Shown here: one piece after another, positions 35,201 to 42,944 of the stretch
Layout of the letters: each line of letters starts with the position of its first letter
Position numbering within the stretch: the stretch's first letter is position 1
DNA from: Candidatus Pantoea deserta
Lineage (GTDB): Bacteria > Pseudomonadota > Gammaproteobacteria > Enterobacterales > Enterobacteriaceae
Direction: 5' to 3'
Assembly (NCBI RefSeq): GCF_003813865.1
Contig: NZ_RMVG01000013.1
Span: 1-64,000, forward strand
DNA: 64,000 nucleotides
Notes under the pieces: model-generated
Databases searched by the model: none
What the model saw: only the letters and a program-made list of their open reading frames with translations
Told to the model about the DNA's origin: nothing
Made by a program: the position numbers and the translations under genes

Positions 35201-36484
35201 CTACAGCCGCTGCTGACGATCGCTTTTCTCTAGCGTCATCAGCGCCGGAATGCTGATCAGCGCCGTCGCCACCACATACCAGGCAGGAATATCCAGATTA
35301 CCGGTTTGCTTCATTAGTCCGGTAATAATCAGCCCGGCGCAGCCGGAGAACAGCGCGTTTGACAGCGAATAGGCCAGCCCCAGGCCGGTGTAGCGCACCT
35401 GGGTGGGAAACATTTCGGCCAGCATGGCGGGTCCCGGCCCCGCCAGCAGACCGACAATGCCGCCGGCAATAAATACCACCAGCGCGCTGACCGCCAGCGA
35501 GGTCGTTTCGCCCTGCAATATTTTCAGCAGCGGAAAAGCCAGCAGCAGCAGTAACAGGCTGGCGGTCACCATCACGCGCCGCCGCCCAACTTTATCGCTG
35601 AGCCAGCCCGCGGGCAGAATGGTGGCGGCAAACCCCAGGTTCGAGATCACCGCGATCAGCAGCGCCTGATTAAAGCCGGTATGCAGCGCCAACTGCAAAT
35701 ACGTTGGCATGATCACCAGACAGGTGTAGCCCGCCGCCGACCAGAGCATCACGCGCGCGATGGCCAGCAGGATAGTTTTTACCGTCTGGCTGACGCTGGC
35801 GCGCGGCGGTTGCGGCTGCTGATGCTGGCGGATAAAACTCGGCGTCTCCTCCATGCTCAGACGCAGCCACAGCGCAATCAGCCCCAGCGGCAGCGCCAGC
35901 AGAAAGGGAATCCGCCAGCCCCAGCTCAGCATCGCCCCGGCGCTCAACAGCCCGGAGAGCAGCGCCACCACCCCTGCCCCTGCCAGCAGCCCCAGCGCCA
36001 CGGTAAAAGATTGCCATGCGCCGTAAAGGCCGCGCTTGCCCGGCGGCGCAAACTCGGTCATCAGCGACACCGCGCCGCCATATTCGCCGCCCGCGAACAG
36101 CCCTTGCAGAATGCGCAGCCCGGTCAGGATCAGCGGCGCGGCGATGCCCAGCGTCGCCTGGGTCGGCACCAGGCCGATCAGCGTGGTCGCCAGCGTCATC
36201 AGCAGCAATACCGCAATCAGCGTGGGCTTGCGTCCGGTACGGTCGCCGATGCGGCCAAAAATAATCGCCCCAAGCGGGCGAAAAAAGAAGGCGATAGCGA
36301 AAGAGGCGTACGTCAGGATCAGGCTGCTGAGCGCCGATGCGCCCTCAAGCTGAAAAAAATTGTGCGCGATCAGGGTGGCGAGAAAGCCGTAAACGGCAAA
36401 CTCATACCACTCGATAAAATTGCCGACCGAACCGGCAATCAGCGCGCGTCGCTGGCGCTGCGCCAGCAGTTGAGGATTTTCCAC
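35201..36484 (-). CDS. MFS transporter, metabolite:H+ symporter type
   Basis: This is a 427-residue twelve-helix carrier. The loop after helix 2 reads GRIGDRTGRKPTL and helix 1 begins GNFIEWYEFAVYGF, both typical of the metabolite:H+ symporter group (ProP, KgtP, ShiA). The second half repeats the motif as GWLSDKVGRRRVM. I place the start at GTG 36484, seven bases after AAAGGA; no ATG lies near. A carboxylate, shikimate-like or betaine-like substrate is possible; the sequence does not decide. It lies 65 bp after the flavin monooxygenase on the same strand. Confidence 0.85.
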   Translation of the reverse strand: MENPQLLAQRQRRALIAGSVGNFIEWYEFAVYGFLATLIAHNFFQLEGASALSSLILTYASFAIAFFFRPLGAIIFGRIGDRTGRKPTLIAVLLLMTLATTLIGLVPTQATLGIAAPLILTGLRILQGLFAGGEYGGAVSLMTEFAPPGKRGLYGAWQSFTVALGLLAGAGVVALLSGLLSAGAMLSWGWRIPFLLALPLGLIALWLRLSMEETPSFIRQHQQPQPPRASVSQTVKTILLAIARVMLWSAAGYTCLVIMPTYLQLALHTGFNQALLIAVISNLGFAATILPAGWLSDKVGRRRVMVTASLLLLLLAFPLLKILQGETTSLAVSALVVFIAGGIVGLLAGPGPAMLAEMFPTQVRYTGLGLAYSLSNALFSGCAGLIITGLMKQTGNLDIPAWYVVATALISIPALMTLEKSDRQQRL

Positions 36485-36549
36485 AGGCGTATCCTTTATG
36501 ACGGGCCGCGTAATGGAGCTAAGTATAGAATTGGGTCGCGCGTTCGACC

Positions 36550-37752
36550 TTAGCGCGCAACAACGCGACGCGGTTTCTCCATGCGGAACCCCAGCCCGAT
36601 CAGCCGACCAAAGACAAAGCGCAAAAACGGCCATTTGCGCAGAATGCGCGGCATCGGGTTTTTACCGCCCGTAGCGGAGCCTTTGCGGCTCATTTTGATT
36701 TGCAGAAACTGGGTCGCGACGGTGGGAAACTGGCGGCGCTTCTGCACGCGCGCCAGATCGCGCAGGCTTACCCTGCCGCGCCGCAGCGGCACGGTAAGAT
36801 AATTAGCGGCAGCCACCGCATCCTGAATCGCCAGGTTGACCCCTACGCCGCCGACAGGCGACATGGCATGCGCCGCATCGCCGATACACAGCAGGCCGGG
36901 CTTCATCCACTTCGTCAGTCGGTCGATGCGAATCGACAGCAGCCGGATCTGCGACCAGTCGCTTATGGTTTCCAGCCGTTCGGCGTTAAAGGGCGCTACG
37001 CTGGCGATGCGCTGTTTTAGCGCGTCCAGTCCGGCGTGCTGCAACGCCTCAAACTCCCCTTTCTGAATGGTAAAGCCGCACTGCCAGTAATCGCCGCGGT
37101 CGATGAGGATAAAATTATTGCGCGGCCCGCTGTGGCCGGTGCCCAGCGCCGGATCCTCCGGCTGCTTATCCAGTCGGAACCAGATCACGTCGCGCGGCAT
37201 GCCAAACGAGCGCCCCGTCAGCCCCGCTTTTTCTCTGACGGCGGAATGCCGACCGTCCGCGCCGATCACCAGCTTTGCGCGCACGCTAAGCGTTTCCCCG
37301 TTATGCTGCGCAGTCACGCCGCATACCTGGCCCTGTTCCACAATCAGATCGCTGAGCGCCGTCGAGGTTAATAGCCTGAAGCCGGGAAAGGTTGCGCACT
37401 CGCTGGCAAGGAAATTGAGGAAGTCCCACTGCGGCATAAAGGCGATAAAGCGGCAGCGCACCGGCAGGCGCGAAAAATCCGCCATCGTGACCTGTTCGCC
37501 GCCCATGTCCGCCTGCAATTTTTCAGCGCGCTGATGCGGCAGCGACAGCAGCCTGTCGAGCAGCCCCAGATGATGCATCACCTCCAGCGTTGAGGGATGA
37601 ATGGTATCGCCGCGAAAATCGCGCAGAAAATCGCCATGTTTTTCCATGACCACGACCTGCAGGCCGGCACGCGCCAGCAGATAGGCGGTCATCAGGCCAG
37701 CCGGGCCGCCGCCGACAATGCAGCAGTCAACGGACAGAGCGGTTTCAGACAT
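36550..37752 (-). CDS. FAD-dependent monooxygenase (PHBH fold)
   Basis: This is a 400-residue flavoprotein of the aromatic hydroxylase type. The FAD dinucleotide motif is GGGPAG at 14-19, the DG motif GADGRHSAVR near 165 and the GD motif CIGDAAHAMSPVGGVGVN near 282. The C-terminus is basic and may touch the membrane, as in UbiH/UbiF-type enzymes, though it does not match those quinone hydroxylases in the regions I can compare. It would hydroxylate or epoxidise an aromatic or polyketide-like substrate with NAD(P)H and oxygen. An MFS carrier follows it, and a divergent SDR gene lies 146 bp away. Confidence 0.85.
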   Translation of the reverse strand: MSETALSVDCCIVGGGPAGLMTAYLLARAGLQVVVMEKHGDFLRDFRGDTIHPSTLEVMHHLGLLDRLLSLPHQRAEKLQADMGGEQVTMADFSRLPVRCRFIAFMPQWDFLNFLASECATFPGFRLLTSTALSDLIVEQGQVCGVTAQHNGETLSVRAKLVIGADGRHSAVREKAGLTGRSFGMPRDVIWFRLDKQPEDPALGTGHSGPRNNFILIDRGDYWQCGFTIQKGEFEALQHAGLDALKQRIASVAPFNAERLETISDWSQIRLLSIRIDRLTKWMKPGLLCIGDAAHAMSPVGGVGVNLAIQDAVAAANYLTVPLRRGRVSLRDLARVQKRRQFPTVATQFLQIKMSRKGSATGGKNPMPRILRKWPFLRFVFGRLIGLGFRMEKPRRVVAR

Positions 37753-37897
37753 AAAGCCTCCTTAGTTATCGCCAGACAGTCCAGCTGTCAGCCATAAAAT
37801 ACAGCCTGGTTGCCGGGATTTTGCCGTCTGGCTTGAACGATCCCGTCTGGCTGCCAGGCTTAAAGATAACGTCAACTACCCACATTAAGGAGAGAGC

Positions 37898-38662
37898 ATG
37901 TCGAGATTTACAGGAAAAGTCGTCGTTGTTACCGGAGCGGGATCGGGCATTGGTCAGGCGACGGCGCAGCAGTTTTCCCGTGAAGGCGCTGCGGTGGTGC
38001 TGGTCGGCAGAACAGAGCAAAAACTGGAAAATACCCTTAAGCTGCTGACGGCAGGCGACCATCTGGTCGCGCCCTGCGATGTCGCGGACGCGGACCAGGT
38101 TAAGGCGCTGCGCGATCGCGTGGCAGAGAAATATGGTCGCGTCGACGTGCTGGTCAATAACGCGGGCAGCGTGGTGCAGGGCCTTATCCACGAGGTGCAG
38201 CCGGACGACTGGCATAAGCTGATGAAGGTCGATCTGGATGGCGTTTACTACTGCATCCACTATTTTATGCCGGATCTGCTTAACACCAGAGGCAACGTGG
38301 TGAATATCTCGTCGGTCTCTGGTCTGGGCGGCGACTGGGGCATGAGCGTCTATAACGCGGCCAAAGGCGCGGTCACCAACTTTACCCGTTCGCTGGCGCT
38401 GGACTACGGCGCCGACGGCGTGCGCGTTAACGCCATCTGCCCCGGTTTCACCTTTACCGATCTGACCGAGGATATGAAAGAGGATAAGGCGCTGCTGGAG
38501 CGCTTCAACGACCGTATCGCGCTGCGCCGCGCCGGTCAGCCGGAGGATATCGCCAGTGCCGTGCTGTTTATCGCCAGCGACGACGCGCGCTATATCACCG
38601 GGGTTAACCTGCCGGTCGACGGCGGTCTCACCGCCTCTAACGGTCAGCCTAAACAGGCGTAA
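37898..38662 (+). CDS. Short-chain dehydrogenase/reductase
   Basis: This is a 254-residue classical SDR. The cofactor motif TGAGSGIG is at 12-19, NNAG at 87-90, and the catalytic residues are S139, Y152 and K156 (YNAAK). The end PVDGGLTASN is typical of the FabG-like branch. V/G-R37 after the second strand (VLVGRTE) fits NADP preference. It would oxidise or reduce an alcohol/ketone, but no substrate is evident. AAGGAGAG precedes the ATG. A small unknown protein gene follows after 15 bp. Confidence 0.88.
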   Translation: MSRFTGKVVVVTGAGSGIGQATAQQFSREGAAVVLVGRTEQKLENTLKLLTAGDHLVAPCDVADADQVKALRDRVAEKYGRVDVLVNNAGSVVQGLIHEVQPDDWHKLMKVDLDGVYYCIHYFMPDLLNTRGNVVNISSVSGLGGDWGMSVYNAAKGAVTNFTRSLALDYGADGVRVNAICPGFTFTDLTEDMKEDKALLERFNDRIALRRAGQPEDIASAVLFIASDDARYITGVNLPVDGGLTASNGQPKQA

Positions 38663-38677
38663 CGCCGAGGAGAAAAC

Positions 38678-38965
38678 ATGAACCAGGATTATCTGATTTT
38701 TGGCGCTGGCTACCACGGCGAGGTAAAAAGCTTCGAGGCCGGCCAGGTCGAGGTGCAGGTTGAGATCAAAGCGCCGGAGGAGACCGAGAGCAGCACCTCG
38801 CCCAGCCGGGAAGCGCTGCAACAGTATACGCTGCCGGTTACCGTTATCGCCGTAGACGGCAAACGCTATAACGTGGCGACGGAAGGCCACCCCAGCGAGG
38901 ATGAGGTCAAAGAAGCGGTCGAGCGCTGGCAGCCGCAGCCGATCCAGACTGACGAACTGCTGTAA
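38678..38965 (+). CDS. Hypothetical protein co-transcribed with SDR
   Basis: This 95-residue acidic, glutamate-rich protein has predicted beta structure (QVEVQVEIKAPEE, YTLPVTVIAVDGKRYNV) and no signal. It begins MNQDYLIFGAGYHG and ends in DELL. The spacing of 15 bp and a GGAG ribosome site tie it to the SDR gene. I recognise no family. It could be a small partner or an unrelated stress protein. Confidence 0.62.
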   Translation: MNQDYLIFGAGYHGEVKSFEAGQVEVQVEIKAPEETESSTSPSREALQQYTLPVTVIAVDGKRYNVATEGHPSEDEVKEAVERWQPQPIQTDELL

Positions 38966-38982
38966 CCCGTCAAGGCGCGGCA

Positions 38983-39246
38983 TCACTCCGATGCCGCTGC
39001 CGCAGCCTGCTGCATCTCCACCAGCACCAGCGGACACTTCTTTACTTTGCAGGCGTGGCTGTAGGCCAGCGCGCACACCGAACAGAGATCGCCTTCCGAC
39101 TCATATTCATACTCTGTGAAATAACGGACGCCAGCGCGCTGAGACTGCGCGGCGCGGAATGACGCTTCAGCCAGAATCACATCCAGCTCACGGAAGGTCA
39201 GCGCGGAGGGATTATGAAATCCCACTTTGATTCGATAGATAGCCAT
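38983..39246 (-). CDS. Cysteine-bearing hypothetical protein
   Basis: This 87-residue protein begins MAIYRIKVGFHNPSALTFRE. It carries a cysteine cluster, LCSVCALAYSHACKVKKCP, that looks like a small metal site, and an alanine-rich end. The ATG at 39246 has no strong ribosome site and other starts are possible. It is convergent with the preceding gene and 96 bp past the sugar transporter stop is not enough to prove independence from it. Function unknown. Confidence 0.55.
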   Translation of the reverse strand: MAIYRIKVGFHNPSALTFRELDVILAEASFRAAQSQRAGVRYFTEYEYESEGDLCSVCALAYSHACKVKKCPLVLVEMQQAAAAASE

Positions 39247-39342
39247 AAAGGGATTATTCACGCACGGAACGCGGGGAGCCAGACGATAATAGTATTTGGT
39301 GTGATAGCTGCGGATTATCAGCAAGATAACCCGCAGCCTGAT

Positions 39343-40797
39343 TTATGCGGCGTCGCTCGCGGTCGCCTTCTCTGTTTCGCCAAAGCGCTCGCGCATCAGC
39401 GTCTCGATCTGCTCCAGCGATTTGCCGCGCGTTTCCGGCAGCATGGTGGCGACAAACGCCAGCGATGCCACGTTAATCACGGCAAAGATAAAGAAGGTGC
39501 TATTGCCCGCCACCGACAGCAGCGGCGGGAAGGCGAAGGCCACCGCCGCGTTGCAGATCCACTGAAACGACACCGCGGCCCCGGTCAGCACGCCGCGCAC
39601 CTTCATCGGGAACAGCTCTGACATCAGCAGCCAGTAAACCGGTGAGATGCACATCTGCATAAAGAACAGGAACAGCATAATGCAGCCGAGCGCCAGCAGG
39701 CTCTGCGTCATGTTTTGCGGCATAAAGACCAGCACCGAACCCAGCGCCAGCTGCGCGGCGATCACCACGCAAAGCCCGGTGATCAGCATGGCGCGACGGC
39801 CAAAACGCCCGACCGCGCGAATCCCGGCCATCACCGCCAGCACCGACACTACGCCGTTGCCGATGGTCGCGGCAATCGAGGCGCTGGTGCCCATGCCGGT
39901 AGTTTTCAGAATAATCGGGGTATAGTACATAAAGGCGTTGACGCCGGTGAACTGGATAACAATCCCCATGCCCGCGCCCAGCAGCAGCAGGCGTACCACC
40001 CATTTCTCGCGCAGCAGCTCGCCGGCCGAAGGCCCGCGCTCGGCTTCGCGCGCCTGCTTGCGCATCGCCGCCATCTCTTTGCGCACCTCGCGCGGCGTTT
40101 CACGCAGCCGCTTCATAATGCGCATCGCCTCTTTGACGCGCCCTTCCGCCACCAGCCAGTGCGGCGAAGCGGGAACGAAGAAGGTGCCGATAAACAGCAG
40201 CGCGCCGGGGATCATCGCCAGCGCCAGCATATAGCGCCACATTTTCGGATCGTGCAGCAGGTAGCTCATCAGCGCGCTGACCACGTAGGCCAGCAGCTGG
40301 CCGGAGACGATCATCAGCTCGTTGCGGCTGACCAGCGGCGCGCGATGGCGCGGCCCGGCAATTTCCGCAATAAATACCGGTACGGTAGAGGAGCCGCCGC
40401 CGACCGCAATGCCCAGCAGCAGGCGCATGGCGACCATCACCTCAACGTCAGGCGCGACGGCGGTGCCGATAGCGCCCGCCACAAACAGCAGCGCCAGACT
40501 GCGCAGGGTAATGCGGCGACCAAAACGGTCCGAGACATAGCCGCTGAGAAAGGCCCCCACCGCCGCGCCGAAAATCAGCGAAGAGGTGACCAGTCCTTCG
40601 GTAAACGGCGTTAAATCCAGGCCGCCCTGATCGGGCGACAGCGTCATATAGGGCAGCGCGCCGGAGATAATACCGGTGTCATAGCCAAAGGCCAGCGCGC
40701 CCATCGTGGCGACCAGCACCACAAAAAACAGTCGCTGGCGAACGGTATCTGCCGAGGGTGCGCTGCTGTCGGTTGCTTCAGGTTTAGTCTGCTCCAC
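39343..40797 (-). CDS. Sugar porter MFS transporter (IolT/XylE-like)
   Basis: This 484-residue twelve-helix protein is a sugar porter family member. Diagnostic motifs are SDRFGRRITL after helix 2, PVFIAEIAGPRHRAPLV (PESPRxL-like region ASPHWLVAEGR), QFTGVNAFMYYTP in helix 7 and PETRGKSLEQIE at the C-terminus. Best guesses are myo-inositol, arabinose or other neutral sugars by proton symport. The GTG at 40797, five bases after GGAG, is preferred to the GTG two codons earlier, which overlaps that ribosome site. A near-consensus CRP site lies 90 bp upstream, as expected for a catabolic sugar carrier. Confidence 0.86.
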   Translation of the reverse strand: MEQTKPEATDSSAPSADTVRQRLFFVVLVATMGALAFGYDTGIISGALPYMTLSPDQGGLDLTPFTEGLVTSSLIFGAAVGAFLSGYVSDRFGRRITLRSLALLFVAGAIGTAVAPDVEVMVAMRLLLGIAVGGGSSTVPVFIAEIAGPRHRAPLVSRNELMIVSGQLLAYVVSALMSYLLHDPKMWRYMLALAMIPGALLFIGTFFVPASPHWLVAEGRVKEAMRIMKRLRETPREVRKEMAAMRKQAREAERGPSAGELLREKWVVRLLLLGAGMGIVIQFTGVNAFMYYTPIILKTTGMGTSASIAATIGNGVVSVLAVMAGIRAVGRFGRRAMLITGLCVVIAAQLALGSVLVFMPQNMTQSLLALGCIMLFLFFMQMCISPVYWLLMSELFPMKVRGVLTGAAVSFQWICNAAVAFAFPPLLSVAGNSTFFIFAVINVASLAFVATMLPETRGKSLEQIETLMRERFGETEKATASDAA

Positions 40798-40803
40798 ATT
40801 CAC

Positions 40804-41156
40804 TCCATGAGGTTTAACACCCTGAATTTGCGCATAATTTCGCCAACCCAGGCAAGAGTAACAAGTATAGATGCACTTTTTAATTTGTGACGGCGATCAC
40901 CTGATTTTCCCGCTGAACGCCGTCAGACCCGCGCGACGCCGCTCCGGCAACTCTGCCAGCGTGGACTATGATTGATTTTCGTATGGCGTCGTACTGAGCC
41001 AGTCGCGGTCAAAACGCAGGCTGGCGCGGCAGACCAGCCCTCACCGCCGACGGCGTTCCATACGGGTTTCCGTCTCACCTTTTGCCATCTGCATCGCCGC
41101 CCCTGTAGCGCGCGGTGTGGTTTATCGATCACATTTGATTCAGACGAGGTCATTGA
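40804..41156. other. Divergent promoter region with CRP site
   Basis: This region separates the sugar porter and treZ. TGTGACGGCGATCACC at 40886-40901 fits the CRP consensus TGTGA-N6-TCACA at nine of ten positions and lies 83 bp before the porter start. The part nearer treZ is GC-rich, with no clear gene; an open frame across 40923-41153 has composition of a chance frame. Confidence 0.7.
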
Positions 41157-42944
41157 ATGGAGTCAGCATCATTTACCAAAAGCTGGGGCGCTGAATACGT
41201 CGCCAGCGATGCCGTTCGCTTTCGTCTCTGGGCTACCGGTCAAAACAGCGTCAGCCTGCGTCTTAATGGTCAGGATACGAGGATGAGTCCTGCGGAAGAT
41301 GGCTGGTTCGAACTGCTCTCAACCGGGGTCGCGCCCGGCAGCGAATATAACTTTGTGCTGGCCGACGGCACGGTGGTGCCGGACCCTGCCTCGCGCGCGC
41401 AAAAAGATGAAGTGAATGGCCCGTCGCTGGTGGTCGATCCCGCGCACTATGTCTGGCAACATCAAGACTGGCGGGGACGCCCCTGGGAAGAGAGCGTGGT
41501 GTATGAGCTGCATATTGGCACCTTTACGCCGGAGGGCACCTTCCAGGCGGCGACAGAAAAGCTGCCTTACCTCGCGGAGCTGGGCATTACCATGATCGAG
41601 GTGCTGCCGGTTTCCCAGTTCGGCGGCAATCGCGGCTGGGGATATGACGGCGTGCTGCTCTATGCGCCGCACGCCGCCTATGGCACCCCGGATGACTTTA
41701 AAGCCTTTATCGATGCCGCCCACGGCCACGGCCTGTCGGTGGTGCTGGATATTGTGCTGAACCACTTTGGGCCGGAAGGCAACTACCTGCCGCTGCTGTC
41801 GCCGGACTTTTTCCATAAAGAGCGCGTTACGCCCTGGGGCGCCGGCATCGCCTACGACGTCGACGCCGCGCGTCGCTATATCGTTGAGGCGCCGCTGTTC
41901 TGGCTCAAGGAGTATCGCCTCGACGGGCTGCGCTTTGACGCCATCGATCAGATCGAAGACAGCTCAGAGAAACATGCGCTGATTGAGATTGCCGAACGCA
42001 TTCGCGCGGAGATCGTCGATCGGCCCGTTCATCTCACCACCGAAGACAGCCGCAACGTGATTTTCCTTCATCCGCGCGACGAACAGGGCGGCACGCCGCT
42101 GTTTAGCGGTGAATGGAACGACGACTTTCACAACGCCATCCACGTTTTCGCTACGGGTGAAACCCACGCCTATTACCAGGATTTTACCCCGCATCCGGAA
42201 AAACATGTCGCGCGCGTGCTGGCCGAAGGCTTTGCCTATCAGGGAGAGGTATCGCCTCACAGCGGCGAGGCGCGCGGCGTCGACAGCCGCGGTCAGCCGC
42301 CTGCGGCCTTTGTTGATTTTATTCAGAACCACGATCAGGTCGGCAACCGCGCGCTGGGCGAACGGCTGATTTCGCTGATCGGCGCGGAGCGTAATAAGGT
42401 GCTGCTCGCCACCCTGCTGCTGTCGCCCCATATTCCGCTGCTGTTTATGGGCGAAGAGTATGGCGAAACCCACCCTTTCCTTTTCTTTACCGATTTCCAC
42501 GGCGATCTGGCGAAAGCGGTGCGCGAAGGTCGCGCGAAGGAGTTTGCCGGTCATGCCGGGCATGAGGGCGAAAGCGTGCCGGATCCCAACGCCGAAGAGA
42601 CCTTTACCCGCTCGAAGCTCGACTGGCAGAAGCCGCAGAGCGAGGAAGGCCGCGCGTGGCTGGCGCTGTCGCGCAAGCTGCTGGCGCTGCGTCAGCAATA
42701 TATCGTGCCGCTGCTGGCGTCGGCAGGCGGCCACAGCGGCACGGTAGAGCACAGCGCGGAGGGCTTTATTCAGGTGAGCTGGCGTTTTCCTGCCGGTACC
42801 CTGTCGCTGGCGCTTAATCTCGGCGAGACGACGCGTCCCCTTCCTGAACAGCCCGGCGAGACGCTGTTCGCCTGGCCGGAAAACAGCCGCGACTTACCGC
42901 AAAACGCCGTTATCGTGCGCCTGGCGCAGGGAGACACGCAATGA
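41157..42944 (+). CDS. treZ: Malto-oligosyltrehalose trehalohydrolase
   Basis: TreZ releases trehalose from maltooligosyl-trehalose in the cytoplasm. This GH13 enzyme has 595 residues, with an N-terminal carbohydrate-binding-like domain and a barrel. The conserved regions are DIVLNHFGPEGN near 198, GLRFDAIDQI with nucleophile D261, TTEDSR with acid/base E296, and FIQNHDQVGN with D393. It is the first gene of treZ-treY-glgX; its stop overlaps the treY start by 4 bp, which implies coupled translation. Trehalose so made protects against osmotic, drying and cold stress. Confidence 0.95.
   Translation: MESASFTKSWGAEYVASDAVRFRLWATGQNSVSLRLNGQDTRMSPAEDGWFELLSTGVAPGSEYNFVLADGTVVPDPASRAQKDEVNGPSLVVDPAHYVWQHQDWRGRPWEESVVYELHIGTFTPEGTFQAATEKLPYLAELGITMIEVLPVSQFGGNRGWGYDGVLLYAPHAAYGTPDDFKAFIDAAHGHGLSVVLDIVLNHFGPEGNYLPLLSPDFFHKERVTPWGAGIAYDVDAARRYIVEAPLFWLKEYRLDGLRFDAIDQIEDSSEKHALIEIAERIRAEIVDRPVHLTTEDSRNVIFLHPRDEQGGTPLFSGEWNDDFHNAIHVFATGETHAYYQDFTPHPEKHVARVLAEGFAYQGEVSPHSGEARGVDSRGQPPAAFVDFIQNHDQVGNRALGERLISLIGAERNKVLLATLLLSPHIPLLFMGEEYGETHPFLFFTDFHGDLAKAVREGRAKEFAGHAGHEGESVPDPNAEETFTRSKLDWQKPQSEEGRAWLALSRKLLALRQQYIVPLLASAGGHSGTVEHSAEGFIQVSWRFPAGTLSLALNLGETTRPLPEQPGETLFAWPENSRDLPQNAVIVRLAQGDTQ

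Noticed and set aside
41121-41140. CRP-like sequence TGTGG...TCACA before treZ
   Set aside because: The half-sites are 8 bp apart instead of 6, so it does not fit a CRP site.
40923-41153. Minus-strand frame before treZ
   Set aside because: It covers the promoter region, shows no recognisable protein pattern and lacks a ribosome site.
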